This document shows, one piece after another, positions 6,382 to 8,958 of a stretch of DNA of 8,958 nucleotides; the stretch's first letter is position 1; every line of letters starts with the position of its first letter. The DNA is taken from contig CAMDER010000067.1 in assembly GCA_945896935.1 (NCBI GenBank), positions 1 to 8,958 of the forward strand, read 5' to 3'. The DNA comes from Bifidobacterium breve. Lineage in GTDB: Bacteria > Actinomycetota > Acidimicrobiia > Acidimicrobiales > Ilumatobacteraceae. The translations under genes were made by a program, and so were the position numbers. The notes under the pieces were generated by a model that was not told the DNA's origin, ran no database searches, and saw only the letters and a list, made by a program, of their open reading frames with translations.

Positions 6382-7223
6382 CTCGTGGCAGGAATACTTC
6401 CGCCAGGACGAATTGGGGTCACGGGAACGGTAGTGGCTGAACTGCCCGATCCATTTTGATTGACGCCAGGGTTGGTCGTTGTCGGCGCAACCGTCGACGT
6501 GGTTGTCGGCGCAACCGTCGACGTGGTTGTCGGCGCAACCGTCGACGTGGTTGTCGGCGCGACTGTTGACGTAGTTGGGACAACTTGGACCTGCCGAAGG
6601 TGGTTTGCACTCACCACACAGGCGAGGCCTGGAATCTGCGGAGTACTGCCATAATTAATAACTCCGTTTGAATCGTACGGAAAATAATTATCCGTAAATT
6701 TGTTGCCGCTCGGGTCCATATCCAACCCGTAATAGCTCTGAACATTTCCGCTCGTATTGCGATATGGGATGCGCAAACTGTTCGAACTGGCGTCATAGAT
6801 CCAGTTGCCGCTGGGGTTAGCTAGGTAAGCAATGTTGCCGCTCGGGTCGGGGATGGCATTGCCACTCAAGTCAAGCAAGATGTTGCCACTTGTTCCGCAG
6901 AGCAGGTTGCCACTTGGGTCAAGTAGAAAGTTTCCACTGGCGTCGCGAAGGAAATTTCCCGAATAATTCGGATAAACGTAGTTCGCCGATGATGAATATA
7001 GATTGCCGCTAAAAAGCACCGGGATATTGAAGTTGCCGCTTGAGTCAATCAAAGATGCCGGACGAATCGGGTTACCGATAATCGTCGACTTATTAGCCTT
7101 GCCCATCACAAACGAAGCCACGCTCGGAGCCGTAATTCCGGCCGCCAGAATTCCCAAAATGAACTTGCGTCGATTCGGGTCAAGCTTTTGTACAACTTCA
7201 TCGGGTAACTGATTTTCCGCCAT
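6378..7223 (-). CDS. Tat-type exported protein with octad SGN repeats and Thr/Ser-rich TVAPTTTS tail
   Basis: The 281-residue product begins with a charged segment, then DPNRRKFILGILAAGITAP (residues 15-33), a twin-arginine signal (RRxF plus a moderate hydrophobic stretch). No clear AxA cleavage site is seen, so it may stay membrane-anchored. Residues 62-174 contain eleven SGN triplets (62, 72, 88, 96, 104, 112, 120, 128, 138, 158, 172) and one SSN (146); those from 88 to 128 are exactly eight residues apart. Residues about 216-250 are an eight-residue Thr/Ser/Pro repeat TVAPTTTS of the kind that is often a cell-surface linker and O-glycosylation target. Two cysteines occur (109, 202). The stop overlaps the start of the large glycosyltransferase as ATGA, so the pair forms an operon. 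I infer that this is the glycosylated substrate or surface scaffold; no known family was recognised for the SGN region. Confidence 0.85.
   Translation of the reverse strand: MAENQLPDEVVQKLDPNRRKFILGILAAGITAPSVASFVMGKANKSTIIGNPIRPASLIDSSGNFNIPVLFSGNLYSSSANYVYPNYSGNFLRDASGNFLLDPSGNLLCGTSGNILLDLSGNAIPDPSGNIAYLANPSGNWIYDASSNSLRIPYRNTSGNVQSYYGLDMDPSGNKFTDNYFPYDSNGVINYGSTPQIPGLACVVSANHLRQVQVVPTTSTVAPTTTSTVAPTTTSTVAPTTTSTVAPTTTNPGVNQNGSGSSATTVPVTPIRPGGSIPATR
6478..6573 (-). repeat. 24-bp tandem repeat, three perfect copies and one degenerate
   Basis: Copies at 6478-6501, 6502-6525 and 6526-6549 are identical; the fourth (6550-6573) differs at a few positions. The unit is a multiple of three, so copy-number change would keep the frame of the exported protein. 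Each copy encodes one TVAPTTTS octad. Perfect identity among three copies suggests recent expansion by slippage or recombination. Confidence 0.92.
6702..7040 (-). repeat. Protein-level octad repeat region (SGN motif)
   Basis: Here the repeated motif is xxSGN plus three mostly hydrophobic residues. Six consecutive units have an exact eight-residue period (residues 88-135), flanked by less regular ones. At DNA level the rightward strand shows recurring TTGCC(G/A)CT blocks, but units are diverged, unlike the perfect 24-bp repeats downstream. Regular polar turns alternating with hydrophobic triplets suggest a beta-rich, possibly solenoid-like fold; this is inference. Confidence 0.8.
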
Positions 7224-7230
7224 GGCTTCC

Positions 7231-7236
7231 AGTATA
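7231..7236 (-). promoter_or_regulatory. Putative -10 box, leaderless start of the repeat-protein/glycosyltransferase operon
   Basis: Read leftwards, TATACT is a near-consensus -10 box and is followed by seven bases (GGAAGCC) and the ATG at 7223. This distance would place the transcription start at or next to the initiation codon. A GGAG lies more than 20 bases upstream of the ATG, too far to serve as a Shine-Dalgarno. No clear -35 hexamer is present. Confidence 0.55.
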
Positions 7237-7307
7237 GAAACTTTGCAGTCTCTCCTTACATTTATCTGCTTTTAATGCGCACATTCTTTGTGATGTTCAT
7301 CGTTCGT

Positions 7308-7329
7308 TATACAACGCCAACGAACGGAG
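7308..7329 (+). promoter_or_regulatory. Putative -10 box and Shine-Dalgarno for the 175-aa gene
   Basis: TATACA (7308-7313) fits a -10 box, and GGAG (7326-7329) lies 5 bases before ATG 7335. Together they favour ATG 7335 over the in-frame ATG at 7275, which would lie upstream of this promoter. The region is divergent with the repeat-protein operon promoter about 70 bases away. Confidence 0.5.
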
Positions 7330-7334
7330 CACCC

Positions 7335-7862
7335 ATGGCATTTATCGGAACTGAACAACTCACCCGCCAGACCTCTTTGCAGACCACCCTTTTCAAGGAC
7401 TGGATTGTGCAGGCGAAATGGCGCAACTTTTGGGGTTCGGGCGAACATTTCGACTGGTGGGCCTTTCCGATTGATGCCAATTCGAGCCATGGCGATCGCT
7501 ACAACGTCACTCCGGCAATCGACGAACTGCGAAATAATGCGGTATTTCTCGAAGCAGTCCTCGAAAACGCCCAACTGCTCTCGATTGGTTTGGGCTACAG
7601 CCTCGAAGCCGGCCAGGTCATCGACCCTGCTCGCGCCGACAAGTACGCGGTTCGCCTCTTTAAATGTGGTCGAGCCCTGCACCTGTGGGGTATGCCTGTC
7701 GCCCATCGGGCTTTTGTCGGCTGCGTTGAGTATCTGTTGCAAGATCATCCCGAATTAGGCAAAACCTTGGCTGGTATACGTGCTCACGAGACTCCCGAGC
7801 TCAATCCACTCGGTATCGACCTAGTAATCCCCTCCCTACAACACCCACATGAAAGTATCTGA
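7335..7862 (+). CDS. Hypothetical protein (175 aa)
   Basis: I do not recognise the family. The product is soluble, with no signal peptide or membrane span, and is unusually rich in tryptophan and aromatic residues near the N-terminus (KWRNFWGSGEHFDWWAFP, residues 28-45). A conserved-looking core follows: YNVTPAIDELRNNAVFLEAV (56-75) and LFKCGRALHLWGMPVAHRAF (108-127). ATG 7335 is preferred for its GGAG Shine-Dalgarno at 5 bases spacing; the in-frame ATG at 7275 would add 20 residues but lacks such a signal. The stop is only two bases before the rmuC start, so the two genes are probably co-transcribed and translationally linked, which hints at a housekeeping rather than a glycosylation role. 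It is divergent from the repeat-protein operon. Confidence 0.82.
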   Translation: MAFIGTEQLTRQTSLQTTLFKDWIVQAKWRNFWGSGEHFDWWAFPIDANSSHGDRYNVTPAIDELRNNAVFLEAVLENAQLLSIGLGYSLEAGQVIDPARADKYAVRLFKCGRALHLWGMPVAHRAFVGCVEYLLQDHPELGKTLAGIRAHETPELNPLGIDLVIPSLQHPHESI

Positions 7863-7864
7863 CC

Positions 7865-8958
7865 ATGGAAATTGTTCTCATCGTTGTCTTATTGGCCGTG
7901 CTCGTTGCCGTCGTGATTGTCGGCAGATCAATTCAAAGTGGATTGAATACTCGGCCCACCGAACCCGCACCCGTTAACCCAGTCGCCTCGCCGATCGACC
8001 CAGCCGCATTGAAGGCCGATCTTTCGAACACAGTTGCCGACGCATTGAATGCGGCGCTTCTTCAAATTAGTGGTCAGGCGCGACACGACCGTGAAGAATC
8101 AATTCGCATGGCCACCGAGCTCATCACCAAGGCCAGTAACGATCAACTAGGCGCGCGTGCCGACGTCATTAACTCAACAATGCTGGGTGTGAAAAGCGAA
8201 GTCGCTGGTCAGTTGAAAAAGATTGACGATGCACTCAACACCTTGCGAGAAAGTAGCGCGACTCAATACGGAAATATGGAGCAAGCAGTTTCTGTGCTTT
8301 CAAAGCGCACCGAAAATCTCAACGATGTACTTTCAAGTTCCCAAGCGCGCGGTCAATGGGGCGAGCGTCTGGCCGAAGATATGTTGCGCAAAGCCGGATT
8401 CATTGAAGGCATTAACTACGAGAAGCAAGAAATTATCAACGGTGGCGGAAAGCCCGACTACACCTTCAAGATGCCTCCTGATCGAGTTTTGTATATGGAC
8501 GTCAAGTTTCCGCTAGATAAATACGCTGAATACATCAATGCCGAGAGTGATGCGCTGAAGGCGCAAGCCAGGTTGGCGTTCTTAGCCGCAGTTAAAGGCC
8601 ACGTTGACACACTCGCCAAACGCGATTACGTCGATAAGTCAAATGACAACACGATCGATTATGTCTTGATGTTCGTTCCTAATGAAAGTATTAGTGGATT
8701 CGTTCATGAAGCAAGCCCAAGCCTGATCGATGATGCATTAGATCGCAAAGTGGTTTTGTGTTCACCACTCACGCTGTATGCATTTTTGGTTGTGATTCGT
8801 CAGGCTGCCGACAGTTTCCATACCGAACAGACAGCAGCAACCATCATGCAGCGAGTGAATCAATTCGCTAAGCAGTTTGATGAATACACCGGTGCAGTTG
8901 ATCAAGTCGGTAAGTCGTTCGGCAAATTGCAAAATGAAATTGAATCAATTGCCACTGG
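7865..8958 (+). CDS. rmuC: DNA recombination protein RmuC, 3' end cut off by the window
   Basis: At least 364 residues are visible and the frame runs off the end of the window. Residues 3-20 form an N-terminal membrane anchor (IVLIVVLLAVLVAVVIV). Residues about 45-160 are a helical, probably coiled-coil region. The conserved RmuC domain follows: ARGQWGERLAEDML around residue 163, PDYTFKMPPDRVLYMDVKFP around 197-216 with D212 and K214 in the position of the nuclease-like D-x-K motif, then DYVLMFVPNES and a final helical segment. RmuC limits recombination at inverted repeats and is thought to be a nuclease. Probably only a few tens of residues are missing compared with the usual family length. 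No strong Shine-Dalgarno precedes ATG 7865, so translation likely depends on the upstream gene ending 2 bases before. Confidence 0.93.
   Translation, partial: MEIVLIVVLLAVLVAVVIVGRSIQSGLNTRPTEPAPVNPVASPIDPAALKADLSNTVADALNAALLQISGQARHDREESIRMATELITKASNDQLGARADVINSTMLGVKSEVAGQLKKIDDALNTLRESSATQYGNMEQAVSVLSKRTENLNDVLSSSQARGQWGERLAEDMLRKAGFIEGINYEKQEIINGGGKPDYTFKMPPDRVLYMDVKFPLDKYAEYINAESDALKAQARLAFLAAVKGHVDTLAKRDYVDKSNDNTIDYVLMFVPNESISGFVHEASPSLIDDALDRKVVLCSPLTLYAFLVVIRQAADSFHTEQTAATIMQRVNQFAKQFDEYTGAVDQVGKSFGKLQNEIESIAT

Noticed and set aside
6478..6573. CRISPR-like repeat array
   Set aside because: Units are directly adjacent with no spacers and encode an in-frame peptide repeat.
7275..7334. 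Upstream ATG start for the 175-aa protein
   Set aside because: It lacks a Shine-Dalgarno and lies before the likely -10 box TATACA; ATG 7335 has GGAG at 5 bases.
7272..7748. A 158-codon leftward open frame opposite the 175-aa gene
   Set aside because: It is a complement shadow, with no start signal; the rightward frame has a Shine-Dalgarno and close linkage to rmuC.

Overview
The window looks like a chromosomal segment of an actinobacterium, possibly of the Acidimicrobiia. The pointers are a secreted protein with a TVAPTTTS-type linker, start codons sitting 6-7 bases after TANNNT boxes (leaderless style), moderate GC content, and RadA and RmuC of ordinary bacterial type. The lineage is an inference from style, not from a marker gene.

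Layout: (1) 1-219 is the 3' end of radA (+). (2) 220-361 is a convergent intergenic stretch with a GC-rich structured element ending in TTTT. (3) 362-1261 (-) is an HNH endonuclease with an N-terminal region that may read modified DNA; it is AT-richer than its surroundings. (4) 1383-1799 (+) is a small acidic protein of unknown function whose Shine-Dalgarno lies in a possible hairpin. (5) 1824-2828 (+) is a GT11 fucosyltransferase-like protein with a PqqD/RRE-like domain fused to its C-terminus. (6) 2797-6381 (-) is a 1194-residue protein with four glycosyltransferase regions: SunS-like GT2, TPR-like helices, two duplicated GT-A regions, and a GT10 fucosyltransferase region. (7) 6378-7223 (-) is a Tat-type exported protein with an octad SGN repeat and a Thr/Ser-rich repeat tail; its stop overlaps the start of (6) as ATGA. 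(8) 7335-7862 (+) is a 175-residue unknown protein followed after 2 bases by rmuC (7865-end, +), which is cut by the window edge.

The most interesting part is 1824-7223. I read it as a candidate dedicated protein-glycosylation system. The exported Ser/Thr/Asn-rich repeat protein would be the substrate. The translationally coupled multi-domain glycosyltransferase would build a glycan, and two different fucosyltransferase folds (GT11 and GT10) would add fucose or a related sugar. The PqqD-like domain on the GT11 protein is the kind of domain that in RiPP pathways holds a leader peptide, so it could bind the N-terminus of the substrate. The domain identities are fairly well supported by motifs; the substrate relationship is a hypothesis.

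radA and rmuC are housekeeping-type repair genes at the two edges, with the accessory genes between them. No tRNA, rRNA, CRISPR array or transposase was seen.
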